A DNA stretch of 64,000 nt from Paracoccus halophilus (GCF_000763905.1 NZ_JRKN01000003.1:1-64000), one strand, 5' to 3'; shown: positions 1 through 9,985, counted from the stretch's first letter. Translations and numbers: made by a program. Notes: generated from the letters alone by a model not told the origin.

Positions 1-125
1 CGGCGCCAGAACCTTTGATGCCTTGTTCGAAGCCCTTGGTGACATCTGTGACATGTTCCATCCAGACGAATGCTGGAACTTCCTCAAAGCTGCCGGATAT
101 GCCTCAGATTAAATGCAAAACGCTT
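1..125 (+). mobile_element. Right end of an IS630-type insertion sequence (partial)
   Basis: The window opens inside an insertion sequence. It holds the transposase C-terminus (stop at 110-112) and about 13 bases of terminal sequence. The outer boundary is inferred at 125|126, because a TA dinucleotide at 126-127 directly follows and elements of this family duplicate TA at the target. The TA falls exactly where the neighbouring esterase reading frame breaks. The other end of the element is outside the window, so its length and terminal repeats cannot be checked. Confidence 0.7.
2..112 (+). CDS. IS630-family transposase, C-terminal fragment
   Basis: A reading frame open from the window edge ends in a 36-residue tail with the pattern FDALFEALGDICDMF, then PDECWNFLKAAGYASD. 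The tail CWN(F/Y)-x-x-AAGY is typical of the extreme C-terminus of IS630/Tc1-type DDE transposases. The catalytic DDE domain lies upstream of the window, so activity cannot be judged. The tail itself looks intact, which suggests an element end rather than an old decayed remnant. Confidence 0.75.
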   Translation, partial: GARTFDALFEALGDICDMFHPDECWNFLKAAGYASD

Positions 126-688
126 TAGACGGTGAATCCGGCCTGTTGCAGCGCCTCGCCCGCGACGGACATGCTTTCGAACGGCACGACCGGGTCCTGA
201 TCGCCATGAAGCAGCAGGATCGGCGGCTTGACCCGCGCGTCGGCCACCCTGTCCGGATCGAGCAGCCGCCCGGAAAACCCCACCACGCCGGCGATTTCGC
301 GCGCGCGTTCCGGCGCGACGGCCAGCGCCATCATCGTGCCCTGGGAAAACCCGACCAGCGCAAGACGCTCTGGCCCGACGCCCTCATCCGCCAGAACCTT
401 GTCGATGAAGGCGTTGATATCATTGAATGACTGCGCCGCGGAACTGCGCGCCTGCTCTTCGGTCGAGCCATCCATCCAGGGGATCGGAAACCACTGATAG
501 CCCATCGGATTGTTGGCGCATGGCTCGGGCGCGTCGGGGGCGTAAAAGACGGTGTCCGGCAGATGCGGCGCCAGCGGATCGGCCAGCCCCAGCAGGTCGG
601 CGCCGTCGGCGCCATAGCCATGCAGAAAGATCACCACCGAGCCGGCTTTTTCCGGGCCCCTGCGTTCGGATTTCAATTCGCGCGTCAT
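125..688 (-). pseudogene. Carboxylesterase/phospholipase truncated by an IS element
   Basis: This is an alpha/beta-hydrolase of the bacterial carboxylesterase/acyl-thioesterase family (PF02230 type). The nucleophile motif GFSQG (Ser115), the oxyanion region FLHGYGADG and the acid motif HGDQDPVVP (Asp165) are present. The frame stops at residue 187, right after AGFTV, where homologues continue about 30 residues with the catalytic His (…HGI…). The stop codon is made by the junction of a TA target site with the adjoining IS end, so the His and last helix are lost. The start at 688 is set by an ATGA overlap with the glycosylase gene. Probably inactive. Confidence 0.8.
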
Positions 689-1311
689 CTGATCCCTTCC
701 CGTCCCTTGGCCACCCGGTAATAGGCCCAGAGCCCGCGCGCCGCAACCGAACGCCAGGGCCGCCACGGCGCGGCCAGTTCGACCAGCGCCGCCGGGCCGG
801 GCCGCCCGGTCAGCCCGTAAAGCAGCCGCGCCGCCTCGGCCAGCGCCAGATCGCCCGAGGCAAAGGCATCGGCGCGGCCCAGGGCGAATTTCAGATAGAT
901 ATCCGCCGTCCAGCGCCCGATCCCGGGCAGCGCGGTCAACCGCCCGATCACCTCGTCGTCGGGCAGATCGCGCAGGCCGGGCCAGTCGATCCCCGCCCCG
1001 GCTATGGCGCGCAGATATCCGATCTTGGGCCGCGACAGCCCGGCCTCGCGCATCAGTTCGTCAGCGGCGCCGGCTATATCCGCCTCGCTCTCCAGCCCGG
1101 CCTCGGCCATGCGGGCGGCGATGGCGCTGGCGGCATGGGTCGATATCTGCTGCGAGACGACGGCGTCGCGAATGGCCGCGAACCCGTCGGGGCGAAGCCG
1201 CAGGGGCAGCGGCATCAGCACCGGCAATTCCCGCGCCCAGACCGGACAGACCGCCATCAGATGCGCGGCCCCCTCTTCCAGGTCGGCAAGGGCGCGGATG
1301 CGGCGGCTCAA
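685..1311 (-). CDS. DNA-3-methyladenine glycosylase II (AlkA-like)
   Basis: This 208-aa HhH-GPD base-excision glycosylase removes alkylated bases from DNA. The helix-hairpin-helix LPGIGRWTADIYL (about 128-140) is followed by the acidic residue of FASGDLAL (Asp154), the expected catalytic Asp. It lacks the N-terminal TBP-like domain of E. coli AlkA, as many short alphaproteobacterial forms do. No iron-sulfur cluster cysteines are present, which argues against endonuclease III. It overlaps the GntR gene upstream and the esterase gene downstream by ATGA, so the three are probably co-transcribed. Confidence 0.85.
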   Translation of the reverse strand: MSRRIRALADLEEGAAHLMAVCPVWARELPVLMPLPLRLRPDGFAAIRDAVVSQQISTHAASAIAARMAEAGLESEADIAGAADELMREAGLSRPKIGYLRAIAGAGIDWPGLRDLPDDEVIGRLTALPGIGRWTADIYLKFALGRADAFASGDLALAEAARLLYGLTGRPGPAALVELAAPWRPWRSVAARGLWAYYRVAKGREGIR

Positions 1312-2009
1312 TCCCCCGCCTCGCCGGTCAGCCGCGCATCCTCCTTGAGCCGGGTTTCATAGGCCATCGAGATATGGCGCCGCAGCGCCGCCTCGGCGCG
1401 CGCCTCGTCGCGCTCGGCGATCGCATCGACGATCGCCTGATGCTCGTCCAGGGTCACCATATCGCGTCCCGGGACCGCCAGCGTGGTGCGCGCCATCAGC
1501 GCCATCGAGCGATGCACGAGGTCAAGCTGCTGCACCAGATAGCGGTTATGCGACGCCAGATGGATCTGGTGGTGAAAGCGGCGATTGGCCCGCGCCAGCG
1601 CATGGGCATCGCCCAGACTGGCGCGGTCCTCCTCGACCATGCCGGCAAGGACGCGCATTTCCTCGGGCGTGGCGTGACGGGCGGCCAGCCGGGCGGCCAG
1701 CGCCTCGAGCTCGGTGCGCACCGTGTAAAGCTCGGCCAGCTGGTTATGGTCCAGCGTGGCGATGATCAGGCTGCGCCCGTCACGCTTGAGCATGGACTGG
1801 GTTTCCAGCCGTTGCAGCGCCTCGCGCACCGGCGTGCGCGAGACACCGAAACGCTCGGCCAGTTCCGATTCGACCAGACGGTCGCCGGCGCGGTAGATTC
1901 CGTTGTCTATGGCGGACAGGATCAGCGAATAGGCGTCTTTCATGACCCGCACGATCCGCGCTGGCGACGGCGATTGCAAGCGCCTTGCTGCCGGGTTAGG
2001 CAAGGACAT
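1308..2009 (-). CDS. GntR-family (FadR/FCD subfamily) transcriptional regulator
   Basis: The 233-aa protein has an N-terminal winged helix (about residues 22-85, with ESELAERFGVSRTPVREALQRLE) and a C-terminal all-helical FCD ligand-binding domain containing the RRFHHQIHLASHN segment. Regulators of this class usually sense a carboxylate or amino acid and repress an adjacent operon; the ligand here is not evident. I chose the start at 2009, whose ATG overlaps the oppositely directed ATG of the HAD gene at 2008 (shared CATG). A shorter start at 1943 (MKDAYS) would leave a 64-bp divergent gap but trims conserved-looking N-terminal sequence. The downstream AlkA gene overlaps by 4 bp. Confidence 0.85.
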   Translation of the reverse strand: MSLPNPAARRLQSPSPARIVRVMKDAYSLILSAIDNGIYRAGDRLVESELAERFGVSRTPVREALQRLETQSMLKRDGRSLIIATLDHNQLAELYTVRTELEALAARLAARHATPEEMRVLAGMVEEDRASLGDAHALARANRRFHHQIHLASHNRYLVQQLDLVHRSMALMARTTLAVPGRDMVTLDEHQAIVDAIAERDEARAEAALRRHISMAYETRLKEDARLTGEAGD

Positions 2010-2694
2010 GGCTTTTCGACATGTCACCACCTGGGTCTTCGACCTCGACAACACGCTTTACCCGCCCGAGATACGGCTTTTCGCCCAGATCGAGCGGCGC
2101 ATGACCAGCTATGTCATGCGCGAGCTGCGCGTGACCGAGACCGAGGCAAGCCGGCTGCGCGATCACTACTGGCGCGAGCATGGCACCACGCTGTCCGGGC
2201 TGATGGCCGAACATGGCGTCGACCCCGCGCCCTATCTGCGCGAGGTCCATGACATCGACTTTTCCGTGCTGCGCCCGTCCCCCCGGCTCGCCGCCGCGAT
2301 CAGCGCACTGCCGGGGCGCAAGATCATCCACACCAATGGCGATTCCGAATATGCCGGCCAGGTGCTCGCCCATTGCCATCTGGACGTTTTCGACGAGGTC
2401 TATGGCATCGGGGAAACCGGATTTCACCCCAAGCCAGACCCGCGCGCTTATGCCGCAGTCCGTGAAAAGGCCGGCTTCGACCCCGCCAGCGCCGCCATGT
2501 TCGAGGACGATCCCAGAAACCTCGCGATCCCGCATTCGCTGGGCATGCGCACGATTCTGGTCGGCCCCGGCCGCCATGGCCCCGACGATCTGGCCAGCGA
2601 TCACGAACATGGCCCGCATGTCCATTTCCGCACCGGGGACCTGACCGGATTCCTCGGCACGCTTGCCGAATTTTCCGCCGCCGGTAAAATCTGA
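2008..2694 (+). CDS. HAD-family pyrimidine 5'-nucleotidase
   Basis: This 228-aa haloacid dehalogenase-superfamily phosphatase has motif I FDLDNTLYP (Asp12 nucleophile, Asp14), motif II in IIHTNGD, Lys in HPKPDPRAY and motif III in MFEDDPRN. The DxDNTLY form with a small helical cap matches the SDT1/pyrimidine 5'-nucleotidase group, which dephosphorylates UMP/CMP-like nucleotides. The start at 2008 is preceded by AAGGA and gives the normal family N-terminus. A longer in-frame start at 1942 would read into the GntR gene and is unlikely. Confidence 0.85.
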   Translation: MAFRHVTTWVFDLDNTLYPPEIRLFAQIERRMTSYVMRELRVTETEASRLRDHYWREHGTTLSGLMAEHGVDPAPYLREVHDIDFSVLRPSPRLAAAISALPGRKIIHTNGDSEYAGQVLAHCHLDVFDEVYGIGETGFHPKPDPRAYAAVREKAGFDPASAAMFEDDPRNLAIPHSLGMRTILVGPGRHGPDDLASDHEHGPHVHFRTGDLTGFLGTLAEFSAAGKI

Positions 2695-2723
2695 ATCAGA
2701 CGCAACAGAACCCGAGGCCCCAG

Positions 2724-2918
2724 ATGGAACCCGCAAGCCAGGCAAGTCAGCAAAGCGAATCCCGTCTCGCAACCATTCTGATCATCTTTGTCCTCGCCCT
2801 GGTCGTGCTGGGCGTCATCGCCTATGCGCTTTGGGGCCTGCTCGCGATCACCATGATCGGGCTGGTGGCGACGATGGCGGTCTTCGGCGTGCTGATCGCC
2901 TATGCCGCCGGGTTCTAG
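2724..2918 (+). CDS. Small two-helix membrane protein, function unknown
   Basis: The 64-aa ORF has a polar Ser/Gln-rich N-terminus (about 1-14), then two hydrophobic segments (about 16-38 and 41-62), and ends almost at the end of the second helix. It lies 29 bp after the HAD gene and 13 bp before the UbiH-like gene, all on the plus strand, so it is probably translated as part of one transcript. I do not recognise a family. A possible role is inner-membrane scaffolding, but nothing in the sequence shows it. Confidence 0.6.
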   Translation: MEPASQASQQSESRLATILIIFVLALVVLGVIAYALWGLLAITMIGLVATMAVFGVLIAYAAGF

Positions 2919-2931
2919 GCCGCGCCCCGCG

Positions 2932-4116
2932 ATGGCGGATTGCGACATCTTCATCTCGGGCGGCGGCATCGCCGGCATGATCGCCGCGGCCGCCTTCGGC
3001 AGCGCCGGATATCAGGTGACCTGCGTCGACCCCGCGGCCCCGATATCCGAGGAAACGGCCAGGGGCGCCGATCTGCGCAGCACCGCCTTTCTGCAGCCGT
3101 CCATCGCCGCGCTCTCGGCCGCCGGCCTGTGGGAGCGGCTGGCCCCGCATGCCACCGCCCTGCGGGTGATGCGCATCATCGACGCCGGCGGCAAGCTGTC
3201 GCAGGCGCGGCTGACGCGCGAATTCGATGCCTCGGAAATCTCGGACCAGCCCTTTGGCTGGAACCTTCCCAACTGGCTGCTGAAGCGCGAAATCCCGGCG
3301 CGGCTGGCGCAATTGCCCGGGGTCCGCTTTCTGCCGGGGATCGGCACGGCCACCCTGCTCGCCCGCGATTCCGAGGCGCTTGTCACCCTGACCGATGGCA
3401 GCAGGCTGCGCGCCAGGCTGGTGATCGGCGCCGATGGCCGCGCCTCGCCGGTGCGCCGCGCGCTCGGTATCGGCACGCGCACCCTGCGCTATGGCCAGAA
3501 GGCGCTGGCCTTCGCCGTCACCCATGAACGCCCGCATGAGAATGTCTCGACCGAGGTCCACCGCTCGGGCGGGCCCTTCACGCTGGTGCCGCTGCCCGAC
3601 CGCGACGGCCGGCCCTCATCGGCCGTGGTCTGGATGGAGCGCGGAGCGGAAACCGGGCGCCTGCGCGCCCTGCCCCGCGCCGAATTCGAACTCGAGATGA
3701 ACCGCCGTTCCGCCGGCGTGCTGGGCCATCTGAGCCAGGCCACGCAGCTGACCGAATGGCCGATCATCAGCCAGATCGCCGATCGCTTCACCGGCCCGCG
3801 CACCGCCCTGATCGCCGAGGCGGCCCATGTCGTACCACCGATCGGCGCCCAGGGCCTGAACATGAGCCTGGCCGACCTCACCAGCCTGATCGCGCTATCC
3901 GCGGGCGATCCCGGCAGCCGCGAATCGCTCGACGCCTATGCCCGCCGCCGCCGCCCCGAGGCGATGGCCCGGTTGCTGGGCATCGACGCGCTGAACCGCG
4001 CCAGCATGATCTCGGCACGGCCCTTGCGCGACCTGCGCGCCGCCACGCTCGGCGCGCTCTATGCAGCCGCCCCGATCCGCCGCGTGATGATGCGCGCGGG
4101 CCTGGGCGCTGCCTGA
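2932..4116 (+). CDS. UbiH/UbiF-family FAD-dependent hydroxylase
   Basis: This 394-aa class A flavoprotein monooxygenase of the ubiquinone-biosynthesis hydroxylase family starts with the Rossmann motif GGGIAGMIAA (about 9-18). It has the DG motif IGADGRASPVRRALG near 167-181 and the second FAD motif AEAAHVVPPIGAQGLN. In the last, GD is replaced by EA, while the PIGAQGLNMSLADL core is kept. The likely role is hydroxylation of a prenylated ring in ubiquinone synthesis; which ring position cannot be told from sequence. ATG 2932 was chosen over 2902, which would overlap the preceding small gene. Confidence 0.85.
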   Translation: MADCDIFISGGGIAGMIAAAAFGSAGYQVTCVDPAAPISEETARGADLRSTAFLQPSIAALSAAGLWERLAPHATALRVMRIIDAGGKLSQARLTREFDASEISDQPFGWNLPNWLLKREIPARLAQLPGVRFLPGIGTATLLARDSEALVTLTDGSRLRARLVIGADGRASPVRRALGIGTRTLRYGQKALAFAVTHERPHENVSTEVHRSGGPFTLVPLPDRDGRPSSAVVWMERGAETGRLRALPRAEFELEMNRRSAGVLGHLSQATQLTEWPIISQIADRFTGPRTALIAEAAHVVPPIGAQGLNMSLADLTSLIALSAGDPGSRESLDAYARRRRPEAMARLLGIDALNRASMISARPLRDLRAATLGALYAAAPIRRVMMRAGLGAA

Positions 4117-4120
4117 GCGT

Positions 4121-4141
4121 TTCTTCTTCACCCAAATATCC
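4121..4141 (+). repeat. Intergenic CTTCTTC…ATATCC motif, copy 1
   Basis: A 21-bp element just after the UbiH-like stop reads TTCTTCTTCACCCAAATATCC. Its reverse complement resembles the sequence after livM (19606-19628) and, more loosely, one before livK (14253-14276). All three lie outside genes. It may be a dispersed intergenic element or a transcription end signal. Confidence 0.35.
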
Positions 4142-4211
4142 ATGCCCACCGCGCAACGGGCGGACACGCACCCCATGGCGCGCCGCCGCGCAATCTGCCA
4201 GATAGGCCGAC

Positions 4212-5576
<1,365 letters not shown>

Positions 5577-5619
5577 ACTTGCCATAAAACGCGGAAAAAC
5601 CCGCGGAGGGGCGTGAACT

Positions 5620-6216
5620 ATGGACGGCTTCACCATCATCGACGGCATCGTTGCGGCCGTCATCATCCTGTCGGCCATCCTGGCCTATGCGCGGGGATTC
5701 GTGCGCGAATCGCTGGCCATCCTGGGCTGGATCGGCGCCGCGGTCCTGGCCTTCATCTTCGCGCCCACGGTGCGGCCCATGGTGGCGCAGATACCGGGGC
5801 TGAACAAGTTTCTGGCCGATAGCTGCGAACTGGGCACCATCGCCGGTTTCGCCGCCGTCTTCGCGCTGGCGCTGGTGCTGTTTTCCATCCTGACGCCGCT
5901 GTTTTCCTCGGTCGTGCAGCGTTCGGCACTGGGCGGCGTCGATCAGGGCATGGGATTTCTGTTCGGCGTGGCGCGCGGCATCCTGCTGGTCGCCATCGCC
6001 TTCATCGTCTATGACCGCGTGATGGCCACGCAGCCTTTCGCGGTGGTGGACAATTCCCGCTCGGCCCGCGTCTTCGAGCGGATGAGCGGCCAGATGGACG
6101 AGCAGATCCCGCAGGACGCGCCGGGCTGGGTGGTCAGCCGCTACGAGCAAATGGTGCGCAGCTGCAGCCCGGTCGGCACGCCGGTCGATGCCGCCACCGA
6201 AACCCCGGCGAACTGA
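5620..6216 (+). CDS. cvpA: CvpA family membrane protein
   Basis: This 198-aa integral membrane protein carries the CvpA (colicin V production) domain in about residues 1-165. Four hydrophobic segments can be placed near 5-25, 28-48, 65-88 and 103-125. The typical YARGFVRESLAILGWIGA loop follows the first helix. CvpA supports envelope integrity, and the neighbouring purF is its usual partner, as in enterobacteria. The last 50 residues are hydrophilic and presumably extramembrane. Confidence 0.92.
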   Translation: MDGFTIIDGIVAAVIILSAILAYARGFVRESLAILGWIGAAVLAFIFAPTVRPMVAQIPGLNKFLADSCELGTIAGFAAVFALALVLFSILTPLFSSVVQRSALGGVDQGMGFLFGVARGILLVAIAFIVYDRVMATQPFAVVDNSRSARVFERMSGQMDEQIPQDAPGWVVSRYEQMVRSCSPVGTPVDAATETPAN

Positions 6217-6245
6217 GCCTTGTGACAGATTGACAACAGAAAATG

Positions 6246-6268
6246 CGCCCCGCCATCCCGGTGGGGCG
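6246..6268 (+). terminator. Stem-loop between cvpA and purF
   Basis: Nine bases CGCCCCGCC (6246-6254) can pair with GGTGGGGCG (6260-6268), with one G-T pair and a five-base loop. No run of T follows, so it is either a Rho-dependent end or processing hairpin, or a leader element of purF. It lies 27 bp after the cvpA stop. Confidence 0.4.
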
Positions 6269-6348
6269 TGACTTCGCGCGCCTGACACCCTAGATTGGCG
6301 ACGAGCCTGATGGAAAAGTCCAGCCCCTGCCCCCAAGAGTCGGTGAAG

Positions 6349-7842
6349 ATGCAGCCATTTCTTGCCCATCCCTTCGATTCCGACCGCCTGCATGAGGAAT
6401 GCGGCGTCTTCGGTGTGATCGGAGTCGCGGATGCCGCCAATTTCGTCGCCCTGGGGCTGCATGCCCTGCAACATCGCGGCCAGGAGGCCGGCGGCATCGT
6501 CGCCCACGATCCGGAGCAGGGTTTCAACAGCGCCCACCGCTTCGGCTATGTGCGCGACAATTTCACCAAGCAGGGCGTGATGGAGACGCTGCCCGGCTCG
6601 CTGGCGATCGGCCATGTGCGCTATTCGACCGCCGGCACCAAGGCCGCCACCGCGATCCGCGACGTGCAGCCGTTTTTCGGCGAATTCGCCATGGGCGGCT
6701 GCGCGGTCGCGCATAACGGCAATATCACCAACGCCATGGCGCTGCGCCGCGAGCTGATCGAGCGCGGCTCGATCTTCCAGTCCAGTTCCGACAGCGAATG
6801 CATCATCCATCTGATGGCGCGCTCCATCCAGCGCAATATCCCCGAGCGGATGAAGGACGCGCTGCGCCGGGTCGAGGGCGCGTTCAGCGTGATCGCCATG
6901 ACCCGCACCAAGCTGATCGGCGTGCGCGACCCCCTGGGCGTGCGGCCGCTGGTTCTGGGCCGCCTGGGCGACGAGGGCTTCGCCCTGGCCTCGGAAACCT
7001 GCGCGCTGGACATCATCGGCGCCCGCTTCGAGCGCGAGATCGATCCCGGCGAGATGGTGGTGATTTCCAAGGGCGAGGTGGAAAGCTCGCGCCCCTTCGG
7101 GCCGTCCAGGGGGCGTTTCTGCATCTTCGAGCATGTCTATTTCTCGCGCCCCGATTCGATCATCGGCGGCCGCTCGGTCTATGAGACGCGCCGCCAGATC
7201 GGCGTCGAACTGGCGCGCGAGGCCCCGGTCGCGGCCGATCTGGTCTGTCCGGTGCCCGACAGCGGCACGCCCGCCGCCATCGGCTACGCGCATGAAAGCG
7301 GCATCCCCTTCGGCATGGGGATCATCCGCAACCAGTATATGGGCCGCACCTTCATCGAGCCGACCGAACAGATCCGCAATATGGGCGTCCGGCTGAAACT
7401 GAACGTGAACCGCGCGCTGGTCGCCGGCAAGCGTGTGGTGCTGGTCGACGATTCCGTGGTGCGCGGCACCACCTCGCGCAAGATCAAGGACATGATCCTG
7501 GATGCCGGCGCCGCCGAAGTGCATTTCCGCATCGCATCCCCGCCCACCGCATGGCCCTGTTTCTATGGCGTCGACACGCCGGATCGCGAAAAGCTGCTGG
7601 CCGCGCAGATGACCGAGGCCGAGATGCGCGAATGGATCGGCGTCGACAGCCTGAGCTTCGTGTCGCTGGACGGGCTTTACCGCGCCGCCGGCGAGGCCGG
7701 GGGGCGCAACAAGGCCCAGCCGCAATATTGCGACGCCTGTTTTTCGGGCGACTATCCGGTCGCGCCCTTTGACCAGCTGGAACGCGGCTTTCGCATGAAG
7801 CCCGAGTCGGAGACCGGGCATGTGGACCACGCGGCCGAGTGA
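6349..7842 (+). CDS. purF: Amidophosphoribosyltransferase
   Basis: The first committed enzyme of purine synthesis makes 5-phosphoribosylamine from PRPP and glutamine. The N-terminal Ntn glutaminase domain begins after a short propeptide, with the nucleophile Cys18 in EECGVFGVIG. The C-terminal phosphoribosyltransferase domain has the PRPP loop VVLVDDSVVRGTTSRK (about 363-378). I chose ATG 6349 (GGTGA just upstream), giving 497 aa and a propeptide of normal length; ATG 6310 or 6295 would add 13-18 residues with no clear family match. Confidence 0.95.
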   Translation: MQPFLAHPFDSDRLHEECGVFGVIGVADAANFVALGLHALQHRGQEAGGIVAHDPEQGFNSAHRFGYVRDNFTKQGVMETLPGSLAIGHVRYSTAGTKAATAIRDVQPFFGEFAMGGCAVAHNGNITNAMALRRELIERGSIFQSSSDSECIIHLMARSIQRNIPERMKDALRRVEGAFSVIAMTRTKLIGVRDPLGVRPLVLGRLGDEGFALASETCALDIIGARFEREIDPGEMVVISKGEVESSRPFGPSRGRFCIFEHVYFSRPDSIIGGRSVYETRRQIGVELAREAPVAADLVCPVPDSGTPAAIGYAHESGIPFGMGIIRNQYMGRTFIEPTEQIRNMGVRLKLNVNRALVAGKRVVLVDDSVVRGTTSRKIKDMILDAGAAEVHFRIASPPTAWPCFYGVDTPDREKLLAAQMTEAEMREWIGVDSLSFVSLDGLYRAAGEAGGRNKAQPQYCDACFSGDYPVAPFDQLERGFRMKPESETGHVDHAAE

Positions 7843-7866
7843 CCCTGACCCCGTGACATGACGCAA

Positions 7867-7888
7867 GCGGGCGCATCCCGGCGCCCGC
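7867..7888 (+). terminator. GC-rich stem-loop after purF
   Basis: A perfect 8-bp inverted repeat, GCGGGCGC (7867-7874) and GCGCCCGC (7881-7888), flanks a six-base loop between the convergent ends of purF and the Gfa-like gene. There is no T tract. The placement suggests a transcript end for either strand. Confidence 0.45.
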
Positions 7889-7915
7889 CCAGCCGCCCGC
7901 GAAAACGGATCCGCG

Positions 7916-8323
7916 TCAGCCGGGAACGCCCTCATCCTCGAAACGGCCGCTGGTCTCGCGATCACGTTCATAATGTCGCGCCAGCGGAAAGGGCGGCAGC
8001 CAGCCCTCGCGCCGGATCGTCCAGAGTTCATAGCTCGGCATCAGCTGATCCGGCGCGTCCAGCGCTCCCAGATGCAACTCGATTTCGTCGCCGCTGCGCG
8101 AAAACACCGAAGAGCCGCAGCGCGGGCAAAAGAACCGGCCCTGATAATCATGCGGATCGCCCTTGATCGTCACCACATCCTCGGGAAACACGGCCGAGGC
8201 GTGAAACAGCGCGCCATGATGTTTTCGGCAATCAAGACAGTGGCACAGACCCACCCGGCTGGGCCGACCCCGCGCCGTGATCCGGATATCGCCACAAAGG
8301 CAGCCGCCCGCGAATCGCTTCAT
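7916..8323 (-). CDS. GFA (Gfa/CENP-V) family zinc-binding protein
   Basis: The 135-aa protein has the GFA fold with its zinc cysteines: GGCLCG near the start, CHCLDCRK around 33-40 and FCPRCGSSVF in the middle. The family is named after glutathione-dependent formaldehyde-activating enzyme, but most members have no proven activity and no formaldehyde-oxidation genes are nearby. The start at 8323 (MKRFAGGCLCG) fits the family; nine extra residues upstream look spurious. It stands alone, convergent to purF. Confidence 0.8.
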   Translation of the reverse strand: MKRFAGGCLCGDIRITARGRPSRVGLCHCLDCRKHHGALFHASAVFPEDVVTIKGDPHDYQGRFFCPRCGSSVFSRSGDEIELHLGALDAPDQLMPSYELWTIRREGWLPPFPLARHYERDRETSGRFEDEGVPG

Positions 8324-8408
8324 GCCAACCTCGTCTGTCTGGATTTGCACAAGACTAGCAGCGCCCCATTGCCACGTCCATGAAAGACAGGCGTCCGCAG
8401 CCCCGATG

Positions 8409-9461
8409 TCAGGTTCGTCCGATGGTCTCGGGCAGGATGATGGTGAAGCGGCTGCCCTCGCCGCGTTCGCTTTCGATGCGCAGGCGACCGCGATGGCGGC
8501 TGACGATATGCTTGACGATCGCGAGTCCCAGCCCGGTGCCGCCCTTTTCGCGCGATCGGTGGGTATCGACGCGATAGAAGCGTTCGGTCAGACGCGGCAG
8601 GTGCTGCGGCTCGATCCCCTCGCCCCGGTCGGCAACGGTGATCGACCATGCCGGGCCGCGCAGCACCGGCTCATGCGGCAGGCGGCGCAGCATTACGGTG
8701 ACGATACCGCCGGCGGCGCCGTATTTCACCGCATTCTCGATCAGGTTGCGGATGACCTGAACCAGCTGGTCGGCATCGCCGGGGATCATGACATTGTCGT
8801 CAGCGCCCAGCAGTTTCAGCTCGACCCCGGCCGCGGCCGCGGCCGGCGCCAACGTCGCCACCTCGCCGCGCAGGATGGCGGCCAGCTCGATCCGCTGCGC
8901 GGGGCGGCGGCGCTCGTCCTGTTCGACCCGGCTCAGCGACAGCAGGTCGGCGACCAGGCGGTTCATGCGCCCGGCCTCGCGCTCCATGATGTCCAGGAAC
9001 CGGTCGCGGGCGGCGGGATCGTTCCGCGCCGGGCCGCGCAGCGTCTCGATAAAGCCCATGAGCGCGGTCAGGGGCGTGCGCAGCTCATGGCTGACATTGG
9101 CCACGAAATCGCGGCGCATCTGCTCGGTCTCTTCGTCGCGGGAACGGTCCTCGATGCTGATGATGGCGCCATGCAGCGGCCGGGCCTCGAGCGGCGTCAC
9201 GGTGACCTCGCAAAAGACCCGGCGGTCGGCGGCCCCCAGCGTCACGTTCAGCCGGGCGCGCTCGCGCCCTTCCAGAACCCCCTCAAGCGCGGCATTGACC
9301 TCGGGATGGCGCAGCACGGTGACAAAGGGGCGCTCGGCCGGGATCGGACCCAGGAGCGCCTCGGCCGTTTCATTGGCGCTGACGATCCGGGCCTTCTGGT
9401 CGACCACCAGCATCGCGACCGGCACGCCGCGCAGCACCGCCAGAAGCGTCGGGTCGATCAT
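8409..9461 (-). CDS. phoR: PhoR-like sensor histidine kinase without membrane anchor
   Basis: The 350-aa kinase has a PAS domain from about residue 10, a dimerisation/phosphoacceptor helix with HELRTP (His125), and a complete ATP-binding domain: N-box NLIENAVKYG (Asn243), VADRGEGIE, and GGTGLGLAIVKHI. The layout is closest to PhoR, the phosphate-limitation kinase, but the usual N-terminal membrane helices are missing, so it is probably cytoplasmic. No pst, phoU or phoB gene is in the window. Its ATG overlaps the carbonic anhydrase stop, making it third in an operon with gmk. The exact stimulus is an inference. Confidence 0.7.
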   Translation of the reverse strand: MIDPTLLAVLRGVPVAMLVVDQKARIVSANETAEALLGPIPAERPFVTVLRHPEVNAALEGVLEGRERARLNVTLGAADRRVFCEVTVTPLEARPLHGAIISIEDRSRDEETEQMRRDFVANVSHELRTPLTALMGFIETLRGPARNDPAARDRFLDIMEREAGRMNRLVADLLSLSRVEQDERRRPAQRIELAAILRGEVATLAPAAAAAGVELKLLGADDNVMIPGDADQLVQVIRNLIENAVKYGAAGGIVTVMLRRLPHEPVLRGPAWSITVADRGEGIEPQHLPRLTERFYRVDTHRSREKGGTGLGLAIVKHIVSRHRGRLRIESERGEGSRFTIILPETIGRT

Positions 9462-9985
9462 CCTTGCCCGGCCCGCACCAATCCGTTGCGAAACCGCGCG
9501 GCGTTCTGCTGATAGCGGCGCGCGGATTCGATCTGGCGGGCGCGGGCGGCGTCATCCAACTCGCGGATGATCTTGCCCGGCGCGCCCATGACCAGCGCCC
9601 CGGGCGGGATTTCCTTGTTCTCGGCGATCAGCGCACCGGCGCCGATCAGGGCGCCGGCGCCGATCTTCGCGCCGTTCAGGATGGTCGCGCCCATGCCGAC
9701 CAGCGCGCCCTCGCCGATGGTGCAGCCATGCAGCATGGCCCGGTGCCCGATGGTGCAGTTCGCGCCGATGATCAGCGGATATCCGGGATCGGTATGGCAG
9801 ACGCAGAGATCCTGAATGTTCGAGCCCCGGCCCAGCCGGATTTCCTCGTTATCGCCGCGCAGCACGGCGCCGAACCAGACGCTGGCGCCCGCCTCCAGCA
9901 CGACCCTGCCCATCACCTGCGCGTTCTCGGCCACCCATGCGTCGGGCGCGACTTGCGGCGCGATGCCGTCCAGTTCCCAGATCAT
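9458..9985 (-). CDS. Gamma-class carbonic anhydrase-like protein
   Basis: This 175-aa left-handed beta-helix hexapeptide-repeat protein belongs to the YrdA/CaiE/gamma carbonic anhydrase family. The three expected metal ligands can be placed at His64 (CVCHTD), His81 and His86 ([10 protein letters not shown]). Repeats of the I-G-x-x pattern run from about 20 to 135, with a C-terminal helix after. Proteins of this type bind zinc or iron; many show little carbonic anhydrase activity. It lies between gmk and the kinase with 4-bp overlaps on both sides. Confidence 0.85.
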   Translation of the reverse strand: MIWELDGIAPQVAPDAWVAENAQVMGRVVLEAGASVWFGAVLRGDNEEIRLGRGSNIQDLCVCHTDPGYPLIIGANCTIGHRAMLHGCTIGEGALVGMGATILNGAKIGAGALIGAGALIAENKEIPPGALVMGAPGKIIRELDDAARARQIESARRYQQNAARFRNGLVRAGQG

